A stretch of 64,000 bases of DNA from NCBI GenBank assembly GCA_034509925.1, contig CM067534.1:7077501-7141500 (forward strand). The letters run 5' to 3'. The stretch comes from Hirudinaria manillensis. Lineage: Eukaryota > Annelida > Clitellata > Hirudinida > Hirudinidae. The notes below the pieces were generated by a model, which was not told the DNA's origin, made no database searches, and saw nothing but the letters and a program-made list of their open reading frames with translations. Positions 23,987 through 46,391 of this stretch are shown piece after piece. A program made the translations under genes and the position numbers. Each line of letters starts with the position of its first letter. The stretch's first letter is position 1.

Positions 23987-26900
23987 CATCATCATTATTA
24001 TTATTCAAAAAAATTATTATCATTATTATTAATATTATTATTATTATCACCTTTATTATCATTCACATTCAATAATGTTTCTGAGCCAAAGAGTTCTTCC
24101 AGCTGACAAGATTCAAAAAAATTCTCTCCTCATTGGAGGACGTCAGGGTCGAAGGCGGGGAATCCGTAAAGGTCAAGGTCAACCACAAAGGTCGTCTCCA
24201 CTCCCTCCTCGGATCATTTTCAAAAGTCGATTTTCATTTTTTATTCTTGACGTTTTGATTTTTATTCGTCTCGGGTCACTGCTATTGCAACAGCATTGGT
24301 GTTAGATGTTGGCAAAATATTAATAATTCATTAAAATTATTACTATTTTTTATTATTATTATTATTGTTATTATTATTATTATTGTTATTATTGTTATTA
24401 TTGTTATTGTTATTAAATTAATTAGCATGTTTTGTTTCAATATTTTTCTTTAATAACAACAACACAAACAAGAATGTGACACAATTATGCACAACAACAA
24501 CAACAATCTCTTCCAGCAACAAGACAAATCAGACCAGCTCAATGAACTCCTGGAACAATATTCCAGAAAGGGCCTGCCTAAGATGCCCGACCTTTTGACC
24601 CTGGGCAGGCCAATTTACGACAAGGAGGTGTTCGAGCTGGAGAAGCACTGGACCGAGGTGGTGTCGGAAGAGCAGGCGAGGGCTCTGGGGAAGCACGGAA
24701 GGGATCAACAGGAAGCCCTGTGGGAGTTGATAGTCACGGAGGTGGAGTACATAGAGAAGCTGCAAGTCATCACCGATGTAAGCTTATGTATTATGATGAT
24801 AATGGTGATGATGATGTCGAGGATGATGATGGAGATGATGGTGGTGGTGTTGATGATGATGTTGAGGATGATGATGATGATGGTGACGGTTATGAAAATT
24901 ATGTGATTACCTGTTATTCTACAGCTCTTTGTTTGCTGCCTGATAAATCTACAGAATGATCTCATACTGAATGAGGTAAGTTACTTTTGATCACGTGACA
25001 TAAAAAAATGCGATGACGACGACGATGACGTCGATGGTGATGATGATGATGACATTGATCTTTGTGATCTTTAATTGTGGGATATGAAATGGCGAGCAAT
25101 TATGAAAAGAAGAACCAACAGAATTTATCGCATGAATTATATCAGTGGTTGCTAGGCATAATTGGAGGATCATTATCATTGTTATTATTATTATTATTAT
25201 TATTACGATTTATTTATTTATTAATTTGTTTGTTTATTCATTATATTATATTATTTTATTGATGTTATTATGTAATTGCGTTGTGATTTTTATATATTTC
25301 ACGAAATTAATCCACTATGTTGAAGGACCGTTGTCAACATGCGATAGATATCATTATCGTTGACGTGTTTGCAAAATATTTATACACGATGACGATTATT
25401 AAATGTCTCGAATAATTTCATAATTTAAATGTTTTTAATTATCGAAATTAAAAGCTTTTCGAAGGAAATTAATTCGTTTGTTTATGGTTTCTGAATAAAA
25501 TGTAATTTCACGACCGTTTATAAACGATTGTTTTTAATAATATTCAATTTTTTTTATCTCCATCCCCTCCTCCTCTCATCTATTTATTTATTTGTGTATT
25601 TATTTTTATTCATTTATTTATTTATTCATTTATTTATTTATTTGTGTATTCATTTATTTATTCATTTATTAATTAATTCATTTATTTATTTATTTGTTTA
25701 TTTATTAATTTATTTATTAATTTATTTATTTTATAGATTGAAGTCGACAAGTTGTGCAGCAACGTTGTTGACGTTTACTATGCCAGTTGTTACTTTTGGA
25801 CCTCCTACTTGAGTCGAGTACTGAAAGAGGCCAGGAGGTCAAGGGCATCGCTTGATCCGTCACTGCTCAAGGAGGGCTTTTTAGAGGTTAATAATAATAA
25901 TAATTATTATTATAATGTTATAGTTTGATAATAATATTATTATTATTAATTGCTATCTCTTATTATTGATTATGTTGATGTTGTGATCCTTATTATAATT
26001 ATAGTTATAATTAATTCTGTTATGACGACGTCGTCTTCAGTTCGATAAAATCTTTGAGCCGTACAAAAAGTACTGCTTGGAGCAGGAAGTTTGCAGGGAT
26101 TACATCAAGAATAAGCTGAAAGAAAATGAACTCTTCAGGATTTTCATACAGGTCAGATGACATAAGACGATGTCATTGCGATGGTGTGCTGTTGCGATGT
26201 TGTTGTGCTGTTGTGACGATGTCCTCAAAGTTATCTTTCTTTATCTCGAGTTAATTGCTCCATCATGATTCATAATTACCGTCGCATCGCCATCTCGTGC
26301 ATATTCATTCGCCTGCAATTACGACTGATTTGCATCTCATTAATAATTAACGATTTCAGTGGGCAGAGTCACAGCCGCAGTGCAAGAGGCTCAAGTTGAC
26401 CGACCTGATCATAAGTCCCTTCCAGAGACTGACCAGGTACAAGCTCCTCCTCTACGCCATCCAACGACCTATCGTGAGGCACCTGAAGGCCGTCCCTCGC
26501 GGCTCGGAAGGCGGAGCCGAAACTTCGGAAGGGTCGTGGCCGAGGGGCTTGGAAGAGAAGCAGGACATTGATGTCATGGTCAGATTCTCTCCCCCGTTGA
26601 TGACTATTTGAATTATATCGATAATTTGAAGTTTATTCCTTTCAATGTCTCACCTAATTAAAGTCACTTTAATATCTTAAATTGTTTTCAGTCAATTAAT
26701 TAATTAATTTATTTATTTATTAGTTATTTTAAATTATTCAAATCGTTTAATCGCTAAAAACCGTCTTTATCTAAAATAAGTTAAATAAATCGAACCGTCG
26801 GGCAATCCAACCGGACAGGTGGAACAGGTGGAGAAGTTTGTGAACCAGGTGAATGTGGCCATGAGGCTGAGCCAGGACCACCAGCAGTTGTCACAGATCG

Positions 26901-28698
26901 TTGACAAGATCGAAGCCTATGAAATTGTTGAACCACCAAACGAGGAGTGTGCCAAGGTGGGTCAAAACTTTTTTAATTTGGATGTGTGGATGGATGGATG
27001 GATGGATGGATGGATGGATGGATGGATGGACGGGTGTGTGGATTAGGGGGGCAAATGGGTGGATTAGACGGGTGGAAAGTCAGACCTCGGCTTGGATTGC
27101 GCGAACGTATGCGAAGGAATGAGATTTCGTCGGTCACGCTGAACTCGTGTTCGTTGAAAGTTCATTGGAAGGTCGCTGGAGGTCATTAGAGGTCATCGAC
27201 AGTTCATTGGGATTCATTGGAGTTCATTATCGGTGATAATCCGTTTGGTTGCAGCTGATACAGAGGTTCTGCCATCTGGACCTGACGATGCCAATGCACG
27301 GCTGCAGTTCCCATGACAACAGGAGTCTCATTCTTGAGGGCAGCCTTAAGCTGAAGGATGCCAACGTTAAGGTCGTGTGAAAATGTTGGTGATTATGATT
27401 TTGATTCGTTAATGACGACGACGACGATGATGGTGACTCAATTGGGTGTACAAATAATTTTGTATTTCTCTTTCATGCTTCCATCATTCTCAACAAACCT
27501 CATCGTCGTCGTCGTCATTTTTTTTCAGTGCGATGTCCAATGTTACCTTTTCACGGACATGTTCATGATCACGAGGTCCGTCAAAAAGTCGGACAAGGTC
27601 AAGTTCAAGGTCATAAAGCCACTAATGAGGCTGGACAAGATCGTGACTTACGAACTCAAGGACGGAGGTGACGTTGATGATGCTGCTGATGATGATGGTG
27701 GTGGTGGTGGTGGTGGTGGTGGTGGTGGTGGTGGTGGTGGTGGTGGTGGTAGTGACGATGCTAATGATGATGACTAGGGTGGTAATGAAAGTGGTGATGA
27801 TGGTTATGATGATAGTAGTGGTCTATGGCCAGAATTATGTCTTTAAATATTATGAAATGTGATAAAGTGGTAATAATCAAGTAATAATCACCTCTCAAAG
27901 TACTTAACCAGGTAGCTTCATGGTTCTACACCTGAACGAGTTCCACCTGGTCCAGAACGTCATCTTCCTCTCGGGCGATTCCAAACTGTGGATGGAGGCC
28001 ATCGTAAAAGCTCAGGTCGGTTTTGAGTAAATTTTTGCTTTTAATCAGCTTTAATTCAGGAATAATTATTTATATCATCATCGTCATCATCATTTATATC
28101 ATCACCATCATCACCTCCTCCATCTCCATCATCATCACCTCCTCGTCCATCATCATCATCATCATTATCATCGTCGTCATCATCATCAACAATAGTGACA
28201 ACAACAACAACAGCAATATGTGATTTGCAGAAGGACTATAAGGAGAAGCGACGCTCCTTCTGGCGCAAGTCCGACCTGAGTCACGTTCTCGACCAAGCGC
28301 TGCAGGGCAGCAACAGCCTCTGCGACGAGTCGACGGCCTGCTTCCGACCTTTGACCTTCGACACGGTCAGCTGCACCTCCAAGGTCTCGGACGCTTCTCG
28401 GAGGTCGGTCTCGGTCAACGAGGCGCTGATGAAGCAGGAAGGACTGTCGCCTACCTCCTCTCTCCCTCCTTCGTCTCTCCTCAACTTCAGGGGTGAAGAC
28501 GACGACGACGATGACGGAATGTTCTCATCCATCATCAAGTTTGCTGCCAAGAGGTTTGGTATTTTATTTTATTTTATTTTGTTTTATTCCATTATTTTAT
28601 TTTATTTTATTTTGTGGACAAAAATAAAAAAAATATTTCGACGAAATTTTTCTTTCTTCCTTCCTTGAAAATGATTCCCATGGTAATGATGACGATGA

Positions 28699-28730
<32 letters not shown>

Positions 28731-29581
28731 ATGATGATGGTGTTGGTGGTACCTATGCCTAATGACTTTTTCATTGTCTTGTCAATAATTTATCAATTGG
28801 AACAATTTCAAAGCTGTACAGCGATGACAACGTACAAACATTCATTATTCACAATTATCTATTAGTTCATCAATTATTCATGCCCATCCATGAATATTCA
28901 TTAGACTCATCCACGATAATTAATTATTCATGAGCACAATAATCGCATGTCTTTCTCAAAAAAACTAGGAGCGTCAGTCAGCAGACATCAGACGGCCTGG
29001 AGCAGAGGAGCAGACCTAAGAAGAACCCGGTCAAGAAGGTCAAAGGTCGCGAAGACCTCCCGCTGGTGACGTCATCCGGGGCGCCGATCGACGGCAGCGG
29101 CGGCATCGTCTGCAGACGTCGCAACAAGAGCATCGAGGCCTCCTCGGCCTCGGTCTCGGTCCAATCACGAGGCCGATCGAGATCGTCGGACGAGATGACC
29201 CCGAGCTGTGATCAGCTGCTCCAGACGTTCGTCGTCGGAGTTCCGGAGAGAGTGGACTGCATGTCGTCCATGTCGCAATCCATGCCTAGCGTCGTCTTGA
29301 AGGGCCACGATGATGATTATGACGAAGAAGAAGATGGTGGCGGCGGTGATGGTGATGATGATGATTACGACGAACGCGTTGCCAGTGGCAACGGATACGA
29401 TGACGACGGCGCCGATGATCAGCCAAGGAAGGCCTTCATTGATGGCGGAAGAGGAGGAGGAGGAGGAAGAGAAGGGGAGGAGTGCATTGATGACGTCATC
29501 GAGGATGACGACGACATCAGCGTCTTCAACGGCTCCTTTCGAACAAGACACGGATCTCAGATGAATGTTGACGATCATTAA
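20557..29581 (+). CDS. PLEKHG5: PLEKHG5-like RhoGEF (Syx/GEF720 family)
   Basis: Eighteen exons, 1,106 residues: 20557-20581, 20687-20777, 21096-21711, 22570-22658, 23413-23549, 23781-23848, 24103-24171, 24517-24777, 24925-24975, 25737-25886, 26041-26151, 26360-26578, 26819-26956, 27255-27371, 27529-27667, 27912-28015, 28231-28553, 28969-29581. It should activate RhoA by GDP/GTP exchange at membranes and junctions. Order: Ser-rich N-terminus (to about 244); a Ras-binding-like domain (about 250-319, [13 protein letters not shown] to [12 protein letters not shown]); the block [21 protein letters not shown]; the DH domain (about 430-625, [37 protein letters not shown]); and the PH domain (about 670-795, [30 protein letters not shown]). 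The C-terminal tail is acidic and low complexity. The human paralogue ends in a PDZ ligand; this one ends MNVDDH. Exon 3 and exon 6 borders are the least certain. Confidence 0.9.
23895..24060. repeat. (ATT)n array in PLEKHG5 intron 6
   Basis: Imperfect ATT repeats with ATC and ATG interruptions. Similar arrays sit at 23637-23703, 24349-24415 and 25165-25205 in neighbouring introns. Confidence 0.9.
25570..25736. repeat. (TTTA)n array next to the exon 10 acceptor
   Basis: TTTA/TTCA tetranucleotide repeats run right up to the TTTTATAG acceptor of PLEKHG5 exon 10, so the array itself supplies the pyrimidine-rich part of the splice site. Confidence 0.85.
26984..27030. repeat. (GGAT)n array in PLEKHG5 intron 13
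   Basis: About eleven GGAT units directly after the exon 13 donor. The same unit family recurs at 34220-34345, 38850-38880 and 39399-39530. Confidence 0.9.
27680..27777. repeat. (GGT)n array in PLEKHG5 intron 15
   Basis: GAT units followed by about 18 GGT units just past the exon 15 donor. Purine-rich G-repeat on the plus strand; intronic, so the poly-Gly open frame is not protein. Confidence 0.9.
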
Positions 29582-29598
29582 ATTAATAATTAAATTAG

Positions 29599-29600
<2 letters not shown>

Positions 29601-29656
<56 letters not shown>
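29601..29656. repeat. (GATT)n array in the PLEKHG5 3' UTR
   Basis: About fourteen GATT units, 20 bases after the stop codon. The same unit forms a longer array at 55818-55922. Confidence 0.92.
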
Positions 29657-29657
<1 letters not shown>

Positions 29658-29927
29658 AATTAAACATTCAGTTAGATTACATGTTCAATGGGTTTGAACG
29701 GATTGCATGGTTGTCGCTGTCAACTTCGTTATCATCATCATCATCATCATCATATGATCAAAATCGTCTTCGCCATCTCAAGAGCTTCCTCATCGTTGTT
29801 CTCGTTTTAATACTGCTGACGACGACGACGACGACGATGATGACGATGAAGATCGTTATCATCATCATCATCGTTTCCTTAACCCTAATGAATGTCTAAT
29901 CAGTAGAACTGCATCTGACATTATCTC

Positions 29928-29933
29928 AATAAA
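29928..29933 (+). terminator. poly(A) signal AATAAA for PLEKHG5
   Basis: Plus-strand AATAAA 347 bases after the stop codon; the first good match downstream. Confidence 0.5.
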
Positions 29934-30210
29934 GACGAGGATGACGACGACGACGATGGCGATGAGGACGACTACGCCTGCCATTGCATTGGACTGGAAC
30001 ATCAGGGCCAAGATGGAGCAGCTTTAAAACATTACTTCTTATCTGACAGAATTAATCGGCAGAAAATCTGTCGATTAATCGGAAATTCAAGTAAAAAATG
30101 CTAAAAAGCATTTCGATAAATTTAGGATGGAAGAAGCTCCTCGAGTCTGTGGAAATGTTCTCGGCGACTTGCCGTCAACTGTATCATCATCATCGTCGTC
30201 GTCACCGCCG

Positions 30211-30242
<32 letters not shown>

Positions 30243-30266
30243 ATATATATTATTATTATATATATA
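29934..30266. other. PLEKHG5 3' flank and AT array
   Basis: Short GAT/GAC repeats, then an AT dinucleotide array at 30210-30266 that abuts the 3' end of the LINE. No gene seen. Confidence 0.55.
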
Positions 30267-30274
30267 AGGCACGG

Positions 30275-30395
30275 GCGAACCCCTCGCCTGAACAAAAACA
30301 TAAAACTTTCAACAAAAACTAACAAATTATGTACATCGCTCTCTAACAAATCAAATATTTACAATCTCCGAAGTGGTCGAAGCGAACCCCTCGCC
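30275..30395 (-). repeat. repeated hairpin motif in the LINE 3' end
   Basis: The 14-base sequence GGCGAGGGGTTCGC (minus strand) occurs at 30275-30288 and again at 30382-30395, 107 bases apart. GCGA and TCGC can pair to form a small stem with a GGGGT loop. LINE 3' ends often carry a stem-loop recognised by their own RT. Confidence 0.6.
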
Positions 30396-30464
30396 TAACA
30401 CAAATTACTTAAGTAAACAAAAAGCAAAACCCTCCACATATCAAACAAACAATAAAACAACCAG

Positions 30465-32971
30465 TCACAACAAATATTTACAATCCCCAAAAAAATCATC
30501 CAATAACATTTTGAAGATGTCCAGGTTTGGAGCACCGACAACCGACCGAGGAAGATCATTCCACTCTTGGACAACTCTATTGCTGAAAAAAAACTTCCTC
30601 AAATCCCTGTGAGCAATGTTTGTTGATAGTTTCCAATCATGGCCCCTCGTTCTCTCCTCTGGGCAAAACATAAGCCTAGGGCATAGGAATTCTGGAGCAG
30701 TTCCTCTGATGATATTGAACATCAATATCAAATCAGCCCTTTTTCGTCTATACACCAGGGAGGGCAGTTTCAAAATTTTTAATCTATCAGTATATTCTAA
30801 GTCTTTGCATGAATTGCACATATGGGTGAATCTATGCTGCACACTTTCTAAAGTATCCACCAGGCCCTTTCTGTATGGATTCCATACCTGCACAGCATAT
30901 TCCAGATGTGATCTCACTAGGGCCTTGTATACTGAAACCAAAGCATCTTCTGACAGATGCTTGAAGTTTCTATAAATGACTCCCAACATCTGGTTAGCCC
31001 TATTGACTCTCTGCAAGATATGCTCCTTAAATCCCAGTTTCGAGTCCAAGATGATTCCAAGATCTGATATTTTGTCTACCTTGGGTATCAAGTGAAGAGT
31101 TCCCTCTGTGTCTGTTACTGTGTACTCGTAATCTGCCTGGTGAGTTCCAAATTTCATACAGCGGCATTTATCCCAGTTGACTTTCATGCCCCACACATTA
31201 TACCAATTGATGACCCTGCTTATATCATTTTGCAATAGATAACTGTCTCCTGGTCCCAGCATTTTATAAATTTTAGCATCGTCTGCAAACAAAAAGATGT
31301 TGCTACAGACATTGTATATGTCATTAATGTAAATGATAAAGAGAACTGGCCCCAGGACACTGCCCTGCGGCACACCACTGGTAACTGGGTATAATTCAGA
31401 GGAAGCTCCATTCACCACAACCCTAAATGATCTCTGTGTTAAATAATTTTTAATCCACTGAATCAAAGCCGGGTGAACTCCATATCTTTCCAATTTGAAC
31501 AACAACTTGCAATGTGATATCTTGTCAAAGGCCTTCTCCAAATCAGTGTACACTACATCTATTTCAGTGCCTTTATCAACAGCTTCAGTAACAACATCCA
31601 AAAATCTTAGTAACTGCAATGTAGTTGATCGGCCCGGAATGAAACCAAACTGGCCCGGACAGAACAACCCATTACTCAGAAAGTAATCCATTAAGTGATC
31701 CTTGATGAGGGACTCTAGAATTTTACAACAAATTGAGGTCAAGGCGATTGGTCTGTAATTTCTTACATCATTTTTGTACCCCTTCTTGTGTAGGGGGACT
31801 ATGTTACTGATCTTCCAGTCTTCAAAAACTGTGGCAGTATCCAGAGACCCCCCAAAGATTTTACACAAATATTCTGCAATCTCATATCTAGTTTCCCTCA
31901 AAATTCTGGTATGAACACCGTCAGGGCCTGCTGATTTGTATATGTTCAATTGGCTTAACTTTTTTGCTACCATAAAAGTATCAACTTTAAGCTTGGCCAT
32001 TCCCTCTGCTGGAACTTTTGGTTGGAAAACTTCATTTATTTGATGCCGTTCCTCAGACTCGTACACCGAAGAAAAAAACTTTGCAAATAAATCTGCTTTT
32101 TCCTTGTCTCCAGTGATCTCTCTACCATCTTCAACCAGAGTGGCAATTTTGCTTCTACTTGATGTTCTCTTATTAACATAACTCCAGAATAATTTGGGAT
32201 TTTTTCTGCACTCCATTGCGATGCGATTCTGACTTTCAACAATCAAGTTCCTAGAGAGTACCCTCACCTTTTCTCTCACCTGGTTAAAATCAGTTTTAAC
32301 ATCTTCTCCATGTCTGTATAACTTTCTCCATAGCTGATGTTTCTTCTTGATCAAGTTTTTCAGCTCCTCTGTCATTTTAAATCTGAACTTTTTTCTTTCT
32401 GTTTTCAAGGGCACATATTGCTGAGCTGACGACACCAATGAATCTCGAAAGAAACACCAATCTGTGACCAATGAATCCTCCGACGTCGGCAGCCTCTCGA
32501 AAATCTCCCTCAAAGATGATTTCATTTCTTCGTAATTGCCTAGTTCAAAACAAAATTTTTTTCGGACATCTTCTGCGGTTGCATGCTTGATAAAAGTCCC
32601 GAATGTTATGACATCATGATCACTGTTTCCTAGGGGAGGTCTGTGTCTTACGTCATATATCAGTTCTTTATCTGTTATAACTAAATCTAAGATATGAGGA
32701 GTCTCTTTTATTCTTCTTCTTGTAGGTTCAATCACGTGTTGTATCAAATGTTTGTCCCTAATGAATTCCAAAAGTATGCTCTCGATGCTATCTTCACTCC
32801 CGGCACATGAGTAATTAATCCAGTTGATTTGTGGCAAATTGAAATCACCCATCAACAGATGATCTCCCTTTTGCAGAAAGAAATCCTTAATCAGCAAAAT
32901 AAAATTGTCATTATTTTTCAATGCACAGTTGGGACTTCTGTACACAACCAGGATATTTACAATGGAACCGG
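30465..32971 (-). CDS. LINE ORF2 fragment, endonuclease (partial) plus reverse transcriptase
   Basis: The open frame technically continues upstream to 33125 through the AT array, where it reads Tyr-Ile repeats, and then into unrelated flanking DNA. That part is not element sequence, and the apparent start is not genuine. From about 32971 down, it is typical ORF2: endonuclease C-terminus, a linker, RT fingers and palm (about residues 395-640 of the frame), and a thumb plus C-terminal region with LVRSHLEYAVQVWNPYRKG and FFSNRVVQEWNDLP, common in CR1-type elements. The catalytic Asp residues in motif A and FADD are intact. Confidence 0.9.
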
Positions 32972-32973
32972 AG

Positions 32974-33006
<33 letters not shown>
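32972..33006. repeat. AT dinucleotide array at the LINE 5' junction
   Basis: AT repeats with a TAA slip, similar in composition to the array at the other end of the element (30210-30266). May be the duplicated target site. Confidence 0.8.
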
Positions 33007-34024
33007 TTTTGGCGGGGGCGGGTAACCTTTTCGTGAACCTCTGACTGGCGAAGTCGCGTGCACACGCACGCACCTGCACACATCACATTCAAGGTCACGA
33101 ACGCAACGTGATCAGATCCTGACAACGCATTTGTCGATGGAAAGCACTGGACAATTTTTTTTTAGACTCGAGAAAGAAATTGGATTGGAGGGAGGTTGCA
33201 ATAAGCGAATTGGTTGGAGGAGGTGGTAGTGTCCCCGTCGGTCCGAAGTGGGGTTACTTAGGTGCATCCGATTGCTTCGGCGATTGGTAGGGATCGAACC
33301 CGATCGGCTTAGAGGCGTGATTGGATCTCTTTCATTGTTCCAGATTAGTGTTTACTGTGAGCTCACCCGATGGCCTGTATGTTTGTAAATTGATATCATT
33401 TAGAAATAATAATCGTATTTATGCGGAGCATAATAAGCATTGAATCCTTGTTGTCCGGGCTGAGATGGTTTCACCATGACCAGGAGTAGAAGCCCTGAGG
33501 GGTCCATGGAGACACCATTAGAGGTTATGAACTAGTCACACGGCCCTACAGGATATGTAAAGTGTAGTAAACGTTCAAAAAATAAGACACGTCCTATCTC
33601 GTGAAAAGCTTTTAAACGGCAGAATGTAAAAACTGGAGTTTATTAAGTCACAATAAGCTGATTATTTTTCAATGCATTGTGTGCTTTTTCCATGCTTCAG
33701 TTGCAACGAGCAGTAATAAAATGTTAATATTTCCTCCTGTGCACAATCCAACAACCTCCAATGAGAAGTTTAATCCTGGCAAATTGAAATGTTATTCAAT
33801 GGCAAAGTAATGCCTTCCTATGGCGCTTGTTTATCGCCGGATTCGTTCATCCCGGATCTTCTGTGGCAGAGAATCGTCTGTCTATGGCTTTGCCGGACGA
33901 TAATAGAAATGCAGTAGCTTACGTCGCTAGGGAGTCGGTTATCTATGGTCGAATGGATCGCACGATGTTTTGAAAATCCTTCCTCTGCCCATTCGCTTTC
34001 AATCCCTCACTTATTATTATTGTC

Positions 34025-34081
<57 letters not shown>

Positions 34082-34917
34082 AAGAAATAATAACGATAAT
34101 ATTACCCTCGTCTTGATAATCTTCAACATCATCATCATCATCATTCCCAGTTTGAACTCCTTCTAGGCATCTCCTTCGGATTTATCGATTCAGACTGGTC
34201 CGCCAGTCCACTCATCCTTCATTCGCTCAGTCCATCCGTTTTCAATCCATCCATCCGTCCGCCTAACCACCCCTAACCCATCCGCCCGAGCATCTTTAAT
34301 CCATCCATCCACCCATCCGTCCGTCCATCCATCCATTCACTCAATTATCGCCACCTCAATCCGAGCATCCATGACGAGCAATGTGCTCAAGGAGTCTATA
34401 AAAGGTTCGCCTAAAACAAAGGACGTTTTTGATGCTGCACTTCCATTTCCAGCATCTTCCTCGTCGTCGTCGTCTTCCTCCTCTTTTAGAACTTCTAAAA
34501 ACGTCCGCCGCGGTAAATTATTCACCACCTCGCAATGAAACATTCGAGTCGTCTGCTATTCTCAGCTGAATTAATAAAAATTTAAATCTCCCCCTCGAGG
34601 AAATTGTAATTATTCAGAATAAATTATAATATTTTATGATAATTATTATGAAAACTATAAAAAATCGCCGCATTCCAACTTTTACCTGAAATGGTGGAGG
34701 CTCGAGTGCAAAACAATCACTCCATTACTCAATAAATTGGGTCGGGTCGTCTCCGGGAACAAATCATGAGCCACGGAAGAATTAGGTCATCGACCTACCA
34801 ACAGCAGAAATTGAGGAGGGGAAACGTTCTAATAAGATTCATATTGGACCACCCGGAAAGTCAGGATCACGTGACGGGAAAGTCAGAAGAGAATGTGGGA
34901 GGTTGGTGACTCCAGCA

Positions 34918-34992
<75 letters not shown>

Positions 34993-35266
34993 CTTCTTGA
35001 ATAACTTTATACCCGATTATGTTATGATAGTGATGACGACAACGTGATGGTGATGATGATGATGATGATGATGGTTGTGGTGGTGGTGGTGGTGATAATG
35101 ATGACGATGACCCAATGAAAAGCCCGTCCTATGTAGACACATTTCTTACTTTGATAGTCTTTTCGACGCTTCTTTTATTTGCCAAGTTGAACCATTAACT
35201 CTGTAACTTCTCGAATGATGGTGATGATGACAACGACAATAAAAACATAATAATAATATTAATAAA

Positions 35267-35340
<74 letters not shown>

Positions 35341-35591
35341 TAATAGTAATAATAATAATAATAATATCAACAATTATAAATTACCATTGTTGTTACATAA
35401 GAACCACCACCAAAACAGCAGTCACAACAACAAACAACAACAATAATATTAATAATAACAAAATAATAATAATAATGATGATGATAATATTAATAATAAT
35501 AGCAGCAGAGAGGAAAAGCGACATTTCCGTGTCCTACCATCAGCGACGGAAGTGCCAGCAGAGCAATCCACCACCAGGACCTTCGACCGCA
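33007..35591. other. repeat-rich intergenic region
   Basis: No protein-coding gene recognised. Contains a tRNA-like segment near 33285-33370, (ATT)n at 34015-34081, (CCAT/CCGT)n at 34220-34345, (TTA)n at 34918-34991 and (AAT)n at 35243-35340. The short minus-strand frame at 34337-34543 is mostly acidic low complexity. The arrestin gene's promoter and any 5' exon should lie in the right-hand part. Confidence 0.55.
33285..33372 (-). repeat. possible tRNA-derived SINE fragment
   Basis: On the minus strand GGGTTCGATCCC (33290-33301) is a perfect pol III B box, and about 50 bases upstream GTGAGCTCACAGT resembles an A box. Stems do not fold into a good tRNA, so a SINE head or relic is more likely than a tRNA gene. 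Confidence 0.3.
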
Positions 35592-45226
<9,635 letters not shown>

Positions 45227-45352
45227 CTTGCCGGATCCTGTCACGCTCAGAACAAAAGCATCGTCTGCTGAACCAATCCTATAAAACTAACGTACAACGA
45301 GCCCCACTCCCAAAATCCCCCCAATTTTTTGTTATTAACACACAATTCAAGC

Positions 45353-45358
45353 AATAAA
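45353..45358 (+). terminator. poly(A) signal AATAAA for the arrestin gene
   Basis: Plus-strand AATAAA 126 bases after the arrestin stop. The opposing RPS23 copy 2 signal lies only 22 bases further on. Confidence 0.5.
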
Positions 45359-45380
45359 AACTGTTTCTGAAATGGTCGGT

Positions 45381-45386
45381 TTTATT
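45381..45386 (-). terminator. poly(A) signal AATAAA for RPS23 copy 2
   Basis: Minus-strand AATAAA 38 bases after the RPS23 stop. Cleavage 10-30 bases beyond it would place the 3' end inside the arrestin 3' UTR. Confidence 0.55.
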
Positions 45387-45424
45387 TGCACTCAACCTAG
45401 TGGCCAGTCAAACGTGGATCTGCT

Positions 45425-46391
<967 letters not shown>

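Larger units (their letters stand above)
30267..32971 (-). mobile_element. CR1-like non-LTR retrotransposon (LINE), 5'-truncated
   Basis: About 2.7 kb on the minus strand. The frame encodes the C-terminal half of an APE-type endonuclease (LLMGDFNLPQINW, LDLVITD, GNSDHDVITF) followed by a full reverse transcriptase: motif A VYTDLEKAFDKI, SGVPQGSVLGPVLFIIYIND, and the catalytic FADD in NIFLFADDAKIY. It ends at a stop at 30465-30467. The N-terminal endonuclease half and any ORF1 are missing, as expected for incomplete target-primed reverse transcription. The frame is unbroken for over 800 codons, so the insertion is probably young. Both ends abut AT dinucleotide arrays (30210-30266 and 32972-33006). 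The SGVPQGSVLGP and FADD style points to the CR1/L2/Rex1 group; the exact clade is not certain. Confidence 0.92.

Noticed and set aside
27668..27862. Poly-Gly and poly-Val frames around 27700
   Set aside because: Products of the intronic (GGT)n array between PLEKHG5 exons 15 and 16.
29940..30111. Open stretch downstream of PLEKHG5 with acidic codons
   Set aside because: Arises from GAT/GAC repeats after the poly(A) signal; no acceptor or conserved protein.
32972..33125. Extension of the LINE frame upstream with a Tyr-Ile run
   Set aside because: The Tyr-Ile run is the AT dinucleotide array and what precedes it is flanking DNA, not element sequence.
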